This document shows positions 46,695 through 58,018 of a stretch of 64,000 bases of DNA, piece after piece (the first letter of the stretch is position 1; each line of letters starts with the position of its first letter). The notes beneath the pieces were generated by a model, which saw only the letters and a list, made by a program, of their open reading frames with translations, searched no databases and was not told the DNA's origin. Source of the DNA: Chloranthus sessilifolius (taxonomy: Eukaryota; Streptophyta; Magnoliopsida; Chloranthales; Chloranthaceae); contig CM037593.1 in assembly GCA_021018995.1 (NCBI GenBank), forward strand, positions 9,638,088 to 9,702,087. Reading direction: 5' to 3'. The translations under genes and the position numbers were made by a program.

Positions 46695-47262
46695 ATGCGT
46701 CAGAAAGGCGACGTGAGTCAAGCAAATGCTCGTGTATTGATAGAGCTCGGGTCTAGTCACTCATTTATCACTCCTTCATTCTCTGAGAAGTTGGGCATTA
46801 TTCCCAAATTTATGTTGGCTGTATCAGTCCCTACGGGAAGCTCAGTAAGCACAAATACTGTATGTCAATCAATTATCGTGATGGTTGAGGATCATGAAAC
46901 AATGACTGATATAATTATTTTGAATATGGAAGGGTTTGATGTGATCCTTGGAATGGATTGGTTGTCATCATATTATGCAAGTGTGGATTGTCTTCGAAAG
47001 ATTGTGATCTTCCGACCTCCAAAGAGAAAGTCCTTTCGTTTTTGTAGAATCAAATCCAAAGTCGCACCGTTTATTTCAACTATCCGAACGGAGCATATGA
47101 TGAAGACTGGATGCTGTGGATATCTTGCTTATTTGCAAGATCATTAGTAGAAGAAAAGGGACATCGCTCTTATCACAGTTGCATGTGAATACCCAAATAT
47201 TTTCCCTAAGGAATTACCCAGATTACCACCTAATCGGGAGATCGAATTCGCAATCGAGTTAG
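46695..47262 (+). CDS. Chromovirus protease and RT start
   Basis: Protease-like phrases ([37 protein letters not shown]) and then the RT entry ([12 protein letters not shown]), where the minus-strand Athila-like LTR interrupts it. Fossil. Confidence 0.85.
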
Positions 47263-48640
47263 TGATCGATTTTAAGTGTAACCCTTGCAAGTGCACAAGA
47301 TCTATTGCAGTATGGCAAGAACAAAGGTGTCGAACCCACAGGGAAATCTTGAATTTTAATTAATTCTTTCATAGATTTAAAAACGTCCCCAAGGAAGTAC
47401 CAAAGGGCAGATTCAATTTAACCAAAAATTTATCCCTTTTTTTTAATGCAAGAAAAATAAATTAATCTAAACAACTAATTACTGATGAATCTAAGAATAA
47501 TATTTAAATAAGATCAAGAAATATGCTACCCCAGATTTGTACCCCCCTTTCATTAAAGAATCATTCACACCATCACCATCATTCATTCATAAAAATGATT
47601 TGAAATAAAGTATGATCATCAATCCGGCATACCCTATCTAAAAATAATGACTCAGCCTATCATTGCGGTATGAGTCATGTAAGAAGCATAGCGTATCTCG
47701 TGATGTGTAGATCAAAACAATAAAAACATTAGACTATGGTATTAATCATAAATATGGGTACTTATCTGGGGATCGCATCTTTCCCGATCTACTGATTTAG
47801 CCGCTCATCTTTGGTGTATGATCTCCTTGTTCATTCAAAGTCATTCCTCTTTTTATTTCTTCCAAAAATCTTTGGTTACAATGTTTTTTCCTAAATACAA
47901 TCTATGAATGTAAAAGAAAGACAGTGCAAATCCTAAGTACAATCTACCCAAATCAATCCCTAGAAGAAGAAGAAAAGAAGAACTTTTAAAAAGATGCTCA
48001 GAGGAGTCTAAAACCAAAAATAATAATGAATAAATAATCCTCTAAAAAAAAACTCTCTCTAAAAAATCTCTAATTATTTCCTAAAAAAATCCGTCTAATT
48101 CCTATCTCTAATTCTTGCTCTAATTTCTATCTCTAATTTTTTTATCTCTTTTTTTTTTCCTCCTTTCTGAAGTGTTTGATTCGCTTTAAATAGAGCCGAA
48201 GTTTTCCAGCCACAAAGGTGTTCCAACTCGAAAATTTAGGGTCGATGCAACGACCTCCCAGATTTTCGTGAATTCCCGCCGAACTTTACATCAGACACTG
48301 CTGCAGTATTTGGGCCATAACATTCTGTCCCGAACTCGGATTGAGGCGATTCTTGCGCCGTTGGAAAGATGATAGAAAGATCTACAACTTTTGGGTTTTA
48401 ACAATTTCATAATTCGTCCGTCTTGAATGTCCAAATTGAGCTACAAGTCGCACTAAGTTCTCGATGACCCAAAGTTGCAGTGTTTTGACATTATTTTCAG
48501 AATTCTTGGGCTGTTTTCTGCACTTGGCTTGTATTTACCTGAAACACTTCAAATCTAATTATTCTTATCAGATAGCCTTCATCGGATAGCTAAATATAGG
48601 TATCTAGGGGTGAAATATCATCATATTTCACTACTCATCA
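47263..48640 (-). repeat. 3' LTR of the minus-strand Athila-like element
   Basis: 1378 bp, minus-strand start TGATGAGTAG, end TTAAAATCGATCA, with a TATA-like CTATTTAAAG near 48186-48196. Homologous to 3372-4731, but without the palindrome pairs. Confidence 0.85.
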
Positions 48641-50721
48641 CACCCCCAAACCTACACTTTGCTAGTCCTCGAGCAAAGCAAACTAAAGAAAATAAATGCC
48701 ACTTTCGTAGGGAACACGATTGCACTTAGCATGTGCAAAAAGCCTTTAAACCCCTAGGTGATCCCTAGTGGAGGAGTTGTGTCTCCTGAGGGTTTACAGT
48801 GAAGTTACCCACAAACTTCAATAAATTCCAAACCATCGGCAAAATTGAGTTTTCAAAACATGATTTTTTATAACATATATACCATTCAAAACTCAAAATC
48901 ATTAATCAATTCAACATGCGAATCCTCAATTTTAAATAACAATATTATACTAATCATACTAGCATCCATTCAAATTAGTCTAATGCTCAAATCGTTAGAT
49001 AACTCATCCATTCATGCTTACTCGTGAAGTGTGTGCATACCCAAACCAAAATTCATTCATCTCAGAACTAGTTCAAAAGGAAAACCGTCGGGTCTGTTGT
49101 CTAGACTCAATCCTCACTTTAGGTATACTCTTGAAATAAAATCACTCCGATGATGGGTAAGCTTTCGCACATATGTGAGAGATCAATACAAAACAAGCAA
49201 AAAGGTCTCACATGATAACTGAAACACGATGTAATCAATGAACAAAATCAAATCTCATAAGAACAGATATTTGTATATCCTAAGTATGTCATATCAAGTG
49301 TCATAAGTATCATATATTTACTCTCCACAAGGCAGTTACCAATGCAAGATCAGATCATGAAGGTCTTTTATAGGGTTGTAATGGGGCTCAGGAAAGGGTA
49401 AGAAAGAAAGGGAATTGAGATTCAAAATTTCTGAGAAATCGGAAAAGAAACAAACTTCTGATTTTTTTATTTCTCTTCTTTTTCTTTTCTAATCTGTCAC
49501 TATTTTCTCAATATTTTTCTATTTTTCTCAACTTTCTTTTTTTTTTGAAGCACCTCATATTTTTCATTATTTTTCACAAATTTTTTTTTCTCCCCCCTTT
49601 TTCTTTTATATTTTTGCCATACACTCTCAGTAAACACCACAACTCAGTATCTCTCCACTTACTCTCTTTTCGTTCATTTTCATCTCTCGTTCCTAATTTC
49701 TCAGAAATAAGAAGGGTAAACCTGAATTTTCAGAAATGGTGAAGGGTTAAAGGTTAATGTGGCTTATCAAAGAATGTATAAAGGTAAATTTTCCAATAGG
49801 CTCAAAGGGGTATTAGAAGGATAAATTTATATGAGGTGGGGCATTTAAGCACAAACGAGCCAAAGATGGCCTTCAATCATGTCCTTAAAAGATGGTAACC
49901 TTGTCTATTTGTCTTGAGTAGATATACAGTACGTTCTAACACAATAATATGAATTTGATATCATGCAAAGTCACAAGTCAAAATAAAATATATGAGATTA
50001 TGCAAGATAATTCAGATTCAAAGAGAACCGAGTTTATGTATTCACTCATCAACAACGGATATTTGGCTCTAAAGCTTCACGGTTTAGTCTCCACTAAGAA
50101 CCTAAGATTCACCGTTCAAAAGCAGTTCATCGATTTCTAAATCTTAGCTTGGTATAAGTGTAAAAATTCTAAGCATGAATATCAAAATTACCCACAAAAT
50201 ATCACATTAAGCTTCATTATCCTAGATACAAGCATTCAAAATCTGACATCGATATTCTAAAAATTAAATTCACATGCATCATCAACTAAAGTTTGAAAAC
50301 TATCAAAAAATAATTCATATATGATGGTTCAAAATTTATTTTTTATTTGTTATTTATTTTTTTATTTTTTTATATGAAGAAAAATAAGAAAGTGACACAA
50401 GATAGAGAATCATACCCCCAAACCTAAAAATGACAATGTCCTCATTGATTGGAATAAGTAGCACACCCCCAAATCTGTTGAAAAGTACCTCAACACAAAG
50501 ATCAGGTGCAGAGAATATGTGCATAAAATTAGAACATGACCAAAAATAGATTGAAGGTAATGTGGCTATACTAATTTGGAAATTAAAAACAACCTAAACT
50601 AAACTAAAAACTAATATTCTAGAACTAACAAAAACAAAAATGAAAATGAAAATAAATAAAACACCGGGTTGCCTCCCGAAGTTACTGAGTTTAAGTGTCG
50701 ACAGCTCGACCTCTTCATTGA
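48641..50721 (-). other. Noncoding spacer between integrase and 3' LTR
   Basis: It includes the polypurine tract next to the LTR and two further CCCCCAAA tracts near 50413 and 50463. No env-like frame is seen here. Segments such as the one around 49830-49860 match the spacer of the element at 1-4731 in reverse. Confidence 0.6.
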
Positions 50722-52112
50722 TCAAGAATCTGGGTCACTAAGGTGCATTGCCTCAATTCTCATCTGGGTCATGGGCTCAAACACCGGTTTAAGACGTTGC
50801 CCATTCACTTTAAAAACTCGATTGTCCGTGAGACTGCGGATCTCAATCGCACCATGCACACTAATAGAAACAACCTGATACGGGCCTTCCCATCTCGATT
50901 TCAGTTTTCCCGTGTGAAGCTTTAGTCTGGAATTAAATAGCCAAACCTTTTGCCCAATGTGAAACTCTTTCCGAGAAATTGACTCATCATGCAGCTTCTT
51001 ATACCTTTCTTTGTACATCTTTGAGTTTTCATACGCACCATAGCGTAGCTCTTCCAATTCACTTAGCTGTAGCCTTCGATTTGATCCTGCTGCTTGCATA
51101 TCGAAATTTAATCTTTTGATGGCCCAAAATGTTTTATGCTCCAATTCAACAGGAAGATGGCATGCTTTCCCGTAGACAATTCTGAACGGAGACATTCCAA
51201 TTTGAAGTGATACGATAGGCCTGAGCATCGAGAGAGCGGTTTGACGATCTCTTCTATCCGATCGTACCGTCTTTTCTAAAATTCGTTTAATCTCTCGGTT
51301 CGACACTTCCACCTGACCACTAGTTTGCGGGTGATACGGCGTTGCAACCTTGTGGGTGACGCCGTATTTCTTCATTAAAGTAGCAAAATGGCGGTTGCAG
51401 AAGTGCGAACCGCCATCACTAATGATCGCACGTGGAAACCCGAATCTATTAAAGATATTTTCCTTGAATTTGACCACCACTTTGTGGTCATTTGAGCAGG
51501 TTGCCAGACTTCAATCCATTTGGAAACGTAGTCAACAGCTACGAGAATGTATGAATACCCAAAAGATGGGGGAAAAGGACCCATGAAGTCAATCCCCCAA
51601 ACATCAAAAATTTCAACAATCAAAATCGGGTTAAGGGGCATCATATTCCGTTTTGAAATATTTCCAAGCTGCTGACATCTTTGGCATTCTTTGCAAAATT
51701 GAGCAGCATCACGAAAGATGGAAGGCCAGTAGAATCCGCTTTGAAGAATTTTCTGTGCAGTCTTCTGTCTTCCAAAATGGCCTCCACAGGCTCCAGCGTG
51801 GCAGAAATCGAGAACGCTAAGTTGCTCTTCTGCTGGTACACATCTCCTGATGATTTGATCTGAACAGATCTTGAACAAATGTGGTTCATCCCAAAAATAG
51901 TATTTGATCTGGGAGAAGAAGAAGTTCTTATCATTCTTTCCCCATTCAGTAGGAATTTTGCCCGTGACCAAATAATTCACGATATTGGCAAACCAAGGAA
52001 CTTTTGTAGCGGTCGCGTCAATTGCCATTAATTTCTCATCCGAAAAAGTGTCCCAGATAGGTTCAGGTGTAACCAATTCTTCAAGCAAAATACGAGACAA
52101 ATGATCAGCCAC
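50722..52112 (-). CDS. Athila-like integrase remnant
   Basis: ADHLSRI opens the region. The zinc-binding part follows ([27 protein letters not shown]), then the core ([55 protein letters not shown]). The C-terminal part reads [20 protein letters not shown]. The family protein inserts the DNA copy in the genome. Long frames survive but with breaks; a fossil. Confidence 0.9.
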
Positions 52113-52254
52113 AACATTCTCGACTCCCTTTTTATCCTTGATTTCGAAATTAAACTCTTGAAGTAGCGTAATCCAAATGGATCAATCGTGGTTTGGCATC
52201 CTTCTTTGCTAACAAATATTTCAATGCAGAGTGGTCTGAAAAGACCACTATTTT

Positions 52255-53268
52255 TTATCCAAGCAGATAAGAACGAAATTTATCCAGAGCATACACCACA
52301 GCTAATAGTTCTTTCTCAGTGGTGGTGTAGTTAAGCTGTGCATCGATCAACGTCTTACTGGCATAATAAATTACGTGAGGTAATTTATTCACCCTTTGCC
52401 CTAAAACAGCTCCGATAGCGTAATCAAATGCATCACACATGAGTTCGAATGGGAGAGAAAAATCCGGTGGTTGGATTATTGGTGCAGTTGATAAGAGTTC
52501 ACGCAGCTTCGGAAATGATTTCATGCAATGCTCATCAAATTCAAAAGGGACATATTTACCAAGCAAGGTACATAAAGGTTTAGCCACCTTGCTGAAATCC
52601 TTAATGAATCGCCTATAAAATCCAGCATGCCCTAAAAATGATCGAATTTGGCGAACACTCTTTGGTGGGGGCAAATTGGCAATTAGGTCGACTTTGGCCT
52701 TATCCACTTCAATTCCTTTCTTGGAAACAATATGCCCCAGAACAATTCCTTGTTGAACCATGAAATGACTCTTCTCCCAGCTAAGAACAAGTTTAGAATC
52801 CACACAACGTTGTAAAACTTGTGCGAGGTGATTCAAACAAGAACCAAACGTTTTCCCGAAAATCGAAGTAGATCCATGAACACCTCGATGAACTTGTCAA
52901 TCATATCGAAAAAAAATGGCCAACATACATCGTTGGAAAGTAGTGCATTACATAAGAACGGCATCCTTCGATATGCAAAAGTACCGTAAGGGCATGTGAA
53001 TGTCGTTTTCTCTTGATCGGTGGAAAACGGGCACTTGATTGTATCCGAATAACCATCAAGAAAGCAATAAAACTCTTGCCTCGCTAACTTCTCGAGATTT
53101 GATCGATGAGCGGAAGGAAAATGATCCTTCTGTCGTGTTCAATTTTCTATAATCAATGCAGACCGCCACCCACCCGGTAGTTTCACGAGTAGGCAACAAT
53201 TCTCCTTTCGCAATTTCTTTCACGGTGATTAGGACTTTTTGGGACAATTTGTGGACTAACCCATTCAC
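52255..53268 (-). CDS. Athila-like reverse transcriptase and RNase H remnants
   Basis: RT phrases (VAVCIDYRKLN near 53170), then the thumb and connection (HFMVQQGIVLGHIVSKKGIE, FLGHAGFYRRFIKDFS) and RNase H (YYASKTLIDAQLNYTTTEKE). Broken; a fossil. Confidence 0.88.
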
Positions 53269-53478
53269 TATCGAAATCGGATAGATGATTCCGATCGAGT
53301 AATTTAATGATTTCCTTTAAAGCGATTTCTTGCATGTTCGGATTAAGTCGCCTCTGCGGTTCTCTCGATGGTTTACTCTCATCTTCGGATGTATTTTGTG
53401 CATACATCTTGATGGGTCAATCCCTTTTAAATCGGCTAGAGTCCATCCGATAGCTTTGCTTGTGATCTAGAAGCACTT

Positions 53479-54564
53479 TCAACATGTCATGCTCTTGTTC
53501 TTGGACAACGTGGATGAAATTATCAAAAAACGCGTTTCGTGGCCCCGAGAAAAAGTGTATTTGAGCGATTCAGGCAACTGTTTCAATTCCACAGTTGGTG
53601 GCTCCTCAATTGATGGAGTCAGTTCAGCTTTTACTTCAATGGGTAACGGTTCTATCTTAGTCACAACTTCACATAAGTTATCATATGGACAGGATAAACT
53701 CAACCTCGTCTCTTCGGACTGCTTCCTTTCGGATCCTTTTTCTTCATAGATGGCCAACAAAGCGGTTTCAAATTCTTCTTTGGTGAGCATTGATGGTAAT
53801 GCTTCATCCACCACTTCGTCCATCTGATCGATATAAAGACATTCGACCTCATCCTCGTTAGGGAAATGGTTCATCGCATGAAATATGTTCAATCTGACCT
53901 TCATGTTTTCAAAAGAAACGTCCATGACTCCCGTTCGACAATTAATGCAAGCGTTTGCAGTGGCGAGAAACGGACGTCCAAGGATGATGGGGACTTGATT
54001 AATTGATTTAACAGGCGGTTCCATGTCTAAAACAATAAAGTCCACTGGAAAGACAAACTTGTCTATTCCAACCAAAACATCCTCGATAATTCCCCTAGGT
54101 CTTCTTTCTGACCTATCAGCCAGTTGGAGTGTGACCGTCGTGGGTTGCAATTCACCCAATCCGAGTTTCTCGTATATTGAGTATGGGATTAGATTCACAC
54201 TTGCTCCCAAATCCAATAGCGCTTTTCCAATTGGTTGCCCACCAATGACACATGGAACAGTTGGAACTCCAGGGTCTTTCAATTTTCGTGGGGTTTCCAA
54301 TTGTAATATTGAACTGACTTGATTAGTCAGGAACACTTTCTTGGAAATATGAGTACGCGCCTTTCGCTTACGAGTGCATAAATCTTTGAAAAATTTTGCA
54401 TACTCAGGCACTTGTTTGATTGTTTCAAGCAATGGAAGATTTATCTTTACTTGCTTGAATGTTTCAAAAATTTCTTCCATTTTTGCTGGTCCCTTTCCCA
54501 TTCTAGATGGAGGAGTTAGGCATTGAGGGAATGGTGCCCTTGGGACATAAGGTGCAGGTTCCAT
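53479..54564 (-). CDS. Athila-like protease region
   Basis: A 361-codon frame with a retropepsin-like fold: VPCVIGGQPIGKALLDLGAS, IIEDVLVGIDKFVFPVDF and ILGRPFLATANA are typical of the plant Athila/Tat protease segment between gag and RT. The N-terminal part (SRMGKGPAKMEEIFETFKQV) matches the gag-protease linker. A long open frame in a broken element. Confidence 0.85.
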   Translation of the reverse strand: MEPAPYVPRAPFPQCLTPPSRMGKGPAKMEEIFETFKQVKINLPLLETIKQVPEYAKFFKDLCTRKRKARTHISKKVFLTNQVSSILQLETPRKLKDPGVPTVPCVIGGQPIGKALLDLGASVNLIPYSIYEKLGLGELQPTTVTLQLADRSERRPRGIIEDVLVGIDKFVFPVDFIVLDMEPPVKSINQVPIILGRPFLATANACINCRTGVMDVSFENMKVRLNIFHAMNHFPNEDEVECLYIDQMDEVVDEALPSMLTKEEFETALLAIYEEKGSERKQSEETRLSLSCPYDNLCEVVTKIEPLPIEVKAELTPSIEEPPTVELKQLPESLKYTFSRGHETRFLIISSTLSKNKSMTC

Positions 54565-54590
54565 TTTTTATTCTTGTTCATGTCCTAGTT

Positions 54591-55735
54591 TATTACAGTC
54601 TCTTCTCTTTTCCGTGTTTATGTGTTCTATCTTGCGAGAAGATTTGCTCTTAATTCACCATAGATTATAATCTTCTCTATTTATTTATTTATTTTTATAG
54701 TGGGAGGGCTCCCTCCAACCCCAATTGCGGTTCATAAAAAACAAAGTCTCTTCTCTTCTCTTCTCTCTTGATTTATTTTCTCTCTTGTGAGAAAATTGTT
54801 AGATGTTTAAAAGTTTTTTAAACTTGTCTTTTCTAAAGATGTGTATCTTTTCAAAGTTATGTGTCCTTTTAAAAGAATCGTCTTTCTAAAGTGGTGTGCC
54901 TTTTCAAAAGAAGTGTCTTTCCAAAGTGATGAGTCTTTTCCGAAGAGATGCGTGAAGCACCTTTTCATAGGAAAATAGTGTATTAACACACCACTTGATT
55001 TAGTATTTGAGGAATATAGAATCATTGTTTTCACAACACATTAGAATCTCCCTTCTCTCTGATTATTTCTTTAAAGGCCTTGATCATAGCGTTCTTGTAA
55101 TATGTAGCATTCAAATAGCGTGAACGAATTCATCAAATCCGTCATAAGAATACACAGTCGGTTCGTTGTATCTTGGAACCAATTTGTTGGTGACCACTTT
55201 GTTGAATTGGTGAGAGTAAATATTGGTTTAAAGACAGTAATATTTCTCGTGCCTCGGACTGATTTTCTGTATTATTTCTAGTCACCATTTCACATTTTTT
55301 CAAACAAAAATTTGCTCTTAATTCATCATAGATTGTAATCTTCTCTTTTTAATTATAATCGGTGGAGCCTCCAACCCCAATTGCTGATAAAAATAAAATA
55401 TCTATTCTCATCTTCCTAGTGTCACATTAGAAGAAGAAAATAGTTACGTTCCAATAATTGCCTTTACGATATGAGAACTAAGTATTTGGGGTCTCCCCCT
55501 AGAGCCACGTTGGCGCAGAAGAAAACAGTTCTATACAATAGCGTTTAAGATTGGAAAATTATAAAGTGGTGGATAATTTTTTATAAATAATTTTGTAGAT
55601 ACCTTATGTGGCGATGTGACTTGTTTCTGTACACCGTTAAATCTGGGATTTTAACTATTATGATTTTTTTTCCCCAGAAAATCGGAGACTTTCGGGACTA
55701 TATATTTCATAAGAAGAGAATTTGTAGTATAAGAG
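54591..55735. other. Unassigned sequence with an 85-bp direct repeat
   Basis: A segment at about 54645-54730 (TTTGCTCTTAATTCACCATA ... CCAACCCCAATTGC) recurs at about 55312-55397 with moderate similarity, 667 bp apart. Between them are short CTTTTC-AAAG repeats that give a low-complexity Lys/Phe/Thr frame. This may be a small decayed LTR-like element, but no TG...CA ends or coding domains are clear. No gene is supported. Confidence 0.4.
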
Positions 55736-55857
55736 CAATAAAATTACTAAGACCGAAAACATGATATTGCAAAGACTTGGAAAATAGCATAAAAGAAAAC
55801 TAGTATATCTTACAGAAAGAAATACCTCCACCCCAGCATGAGATGGAATCCAAGGTC

Positions 55858-56675
55858 TTAATCTACTTGAAAATTCAAACCAGAATCATGAAACTTTTGT
55901 TCGGAGATCCTATCTAGCATTTCGATCAAACGAGGCGTTAGATAATTTCTCCAATCTCCAACCCCACCTCTCCTATAGAAATGTGACTTGCCGGTCTTTG
56001 TCGTCTCTAGATTACTCAATTTCTCAAAACTACACAATCTCGAAATTTCCTCCACCTTCCCTTCTCTCTTTTCTCCTAAAGAGAAAGGGTTCCCCAAGAA
56101 GTCTGCAATTCTTTTGAAAGAACCTATGGGGTTTTCCTTTATTTCCTCATACTTCAAAAATAAAACCTTTTTAGGACTTTTCAAGCTCTCATTCCAATAA
56201 CCCATGACATGATCCCAAAATGGTCCCGCCAAGAAAGTTCCTTTGCAAAACATCTCAAAGGCCTCTTCTAGTGAAAGTGGCTCTAGATACTTTGGTCTCA
56301 AACTTGTTTGAAAACTTCCACCAGGAAATAAAGTTATCCTTCGGATTCCAACATAAATAAACTTTTCAGCTGCCCGACTCTTTAACCGAATCTGGAAGTG
56401 AACTATACGGAACATGCGTGGCCAAGATCCTTGGCGAGGCAAGGTTGTTAGAATGGCTAATTTGATGAACTCCCACTAACTCCAGCTCTACGGAGTGTAC
56501 AAGATCGTGCGGGCTGTTGTTCAGCAAGGGGTGTTGAGAGTAATCGTACCGACTCCGATTCACGATAGCAAAAGCAAGCGCCTTCAACCAAGTAGTCCCT
56601 GATTTGGGCGTGGAGGCTAAAAATAAATCATCATCGCGCCCTCTGAAGAACTCTTGGAAATGCAATACTCCTTCT
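55858..56675 (-). pseudogene. Sulfotransferase pseudogene
   Basis: A SOT related to the intact gene at 19250-20248. It keeps the PKSGTTWLKAL loop, THVPYSSLP with the catalytic His, FEMFCKGTF, LKYEEIKENP and RRGGVGDWRNYLTP, and ends EQKFHDSGLNFQVD. The first ~54 residues are missing: at 56675 the sequence switches abruptly to a chromovirus LTR. An in-frame TGA at 56366-56368, in the region corresponding to residues 157-166, is followed by a frame change near 56300. The Arg of the SRNP motif reads Trp. Its 3' flank matches the tail fragments at 23640 and 41985. It cannot encode an active enzyme. Confidence 0.93.
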
Positions 56676-56710
56676 ATAACTCTCACCACAAATAAGAAAA
56701 TTAGTAAGTT

Positions 56711-56812
56711 CTATACTGGAAAAAACTCCTCAGGAGGAACCTCAAGCTCTTCCTCAGGCACGTAGTCAGGATCAGTCTCACAGCCCTGAATAGCCACGTC
56801 AGTACCTGAACC
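56711..56812 (-). CDS. Acidic DPDY peptide frame inside a family A LTR
   Basis: On the minus strand, after ACGTCACAG, the frame GSGTDVAIQGCETDPDYVPE continues through EEELEVPPEEFFPV to a stop (33 codons). The DPDYxPE core, Phe-containing tail, phase relative to AG and position late in the LTR match the family B frames at 16579 and 44653, although the LTRs are otherwise unlike. The frame is not recognisable in the two other family A LTRs here. Confidence 0.5.
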   Translation of the reverse strand, partial: GSGTDVAIQGCETDPDYVPEEELEVPPEEFFPV

Positions 56813-57862
56813 TGTGACGTATAGTCAGAGTGAGCTAACCAACAAAGCTCAGTAGAAGAAAGACGTCTACGGCATTTTACTTTAACTAACATGATTTCAA
56901 AACAAATATCGGAATATAGCTTGTCAAACATATAAGCAGATAATAAACTAAATTTAGGTGCGGAAACCATATATAAGATTTATTTCTAAATGTGTGAAAA
57001 CAGTTTCAAGAACAGATGCAGTGTTTCAGTGTCTTAGTTTCTCTAACTTCTATATGCAAAGTTCAGCAATTCATGACTTAATTCTCAACTTAAAATACCT
57101 CCCGAGTAAACTATATCTCGAGAGCAGGAATATAGCCGATGGGAACTCCTACCTACCATCGTCGTTCATGAACCCTTTTTCAGGATGCAACAAGCCCCTG
57201 CGTAATGAGGGAAACTTGTGCCAGAAAGTTGTTCAGAAATTTTTGAGGGGTCGTTCAGGTCAATCATAAAACAAATGCAGATACTAATATAAATCAGATG
57301 CAAGTCTCTTATATATAGTTCAGGTTCTTGATTTCAGATTTCAGAGTTTAAGCGATTGATTTGAGATTCGGTAGATTTAGATTTTGGTCATTCATATCAA
57401 TTTGATTTCTGAGATGTGATTTCAATGGCATATGCAAGTTCAAAGATTTTAATTCAAAATATCCATGCGAATTAAAATAAAATACTGTAAAGATGAGATT
57501 CTCCTACCAAAACTCGGAGTTATGCGAAGTCAAGCAAAGTCCTATTGATGGCCTCTCGCCCTCAATCTACATCACAATATACGTTCATGCATTAAGATTA
57601 ACTCTAATTACTAATAATATAGACCTATTTAAGTGTTTCCTCAAAAACAAGTCAAAATAGGCAAGTTGCGTCAATCCTAGAATTTGACGTAACATTCTCA
57701 TATATTTTTGACCATCAAGACGATTGATTCACGAGTTGGTCAAAACATTAAAGTTGTAGATTTTTCTATTATCTTTCCAACACAAAATGAATCGTCTCAA
57801 TCGGAGTTCGGGATAAAAAGTTATGACTAAAATACTAAGGCAATATCGGAGTTCGGTGATAC

Positions 57863-58018
57863 CTCGCTCGAGCGATGATAATAGCTCGCTCGAGCAAGAT
57901 CCTTCAGAACTTTCTCGCTCGAGCGATGACAAAAGCTCGCTCGAGCGAGGCAGGAAACGCCTTTTGAGTATTTTAATGTATCCTCGCTCGAGCGATGATA
58001 ATAGCTCGCTCGAGCGAG
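57863..58018 (-). repeat. Three pairs of TCGCTCGAGCGA palindromes
   Basis: CTCGAG starts at 57867/57889, 57918/57940 and 57987/58009: three pairs, each exactly 22 bp. The array opens overlapping spurious frames on both strands with Ser-Ser-Leu-Glu-Arg repeats. Confidence 0.92.

Larger units (their letters stand above)
42546..47262 (+). mobile_element. Chromovirus family B, 5' part
   Basis: 5' LTR at 42546-45157, a degenerate initiator Met-tRNA primer site (45160-45171), gag from 45270, then protease and the first part of RT. The RT stops at 47262, where a minus-strand Athila-like LTR begins, so the element was a target of that insertion. I did not find the rest of pol or a 3' LTR to the right. 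Multiple breaks. Its LTR is the same family as the solo LTR at 14367. Confidence 0.88.
47263..54590 (-). mobile_element. Athila-like Ty3/Gypsy element inserted in chromovirus B
   Basis: On the minus strand the order is protease, RT, RNase H, integrase, then a 2-kb noncoding spacer with G-rich tracts, the polypurine tract (48641-48655) and the 3' LTR (48640 down to 47263). There is no chromodomain. The wording and the long spacer fit the Athila lineage and the element at 1-4731. Coding similarity ends near 54570; no 5' LTR or primer site was recognised to the right, so 54590 is only the visible limit. Several breaks. Confidence 0.85.
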
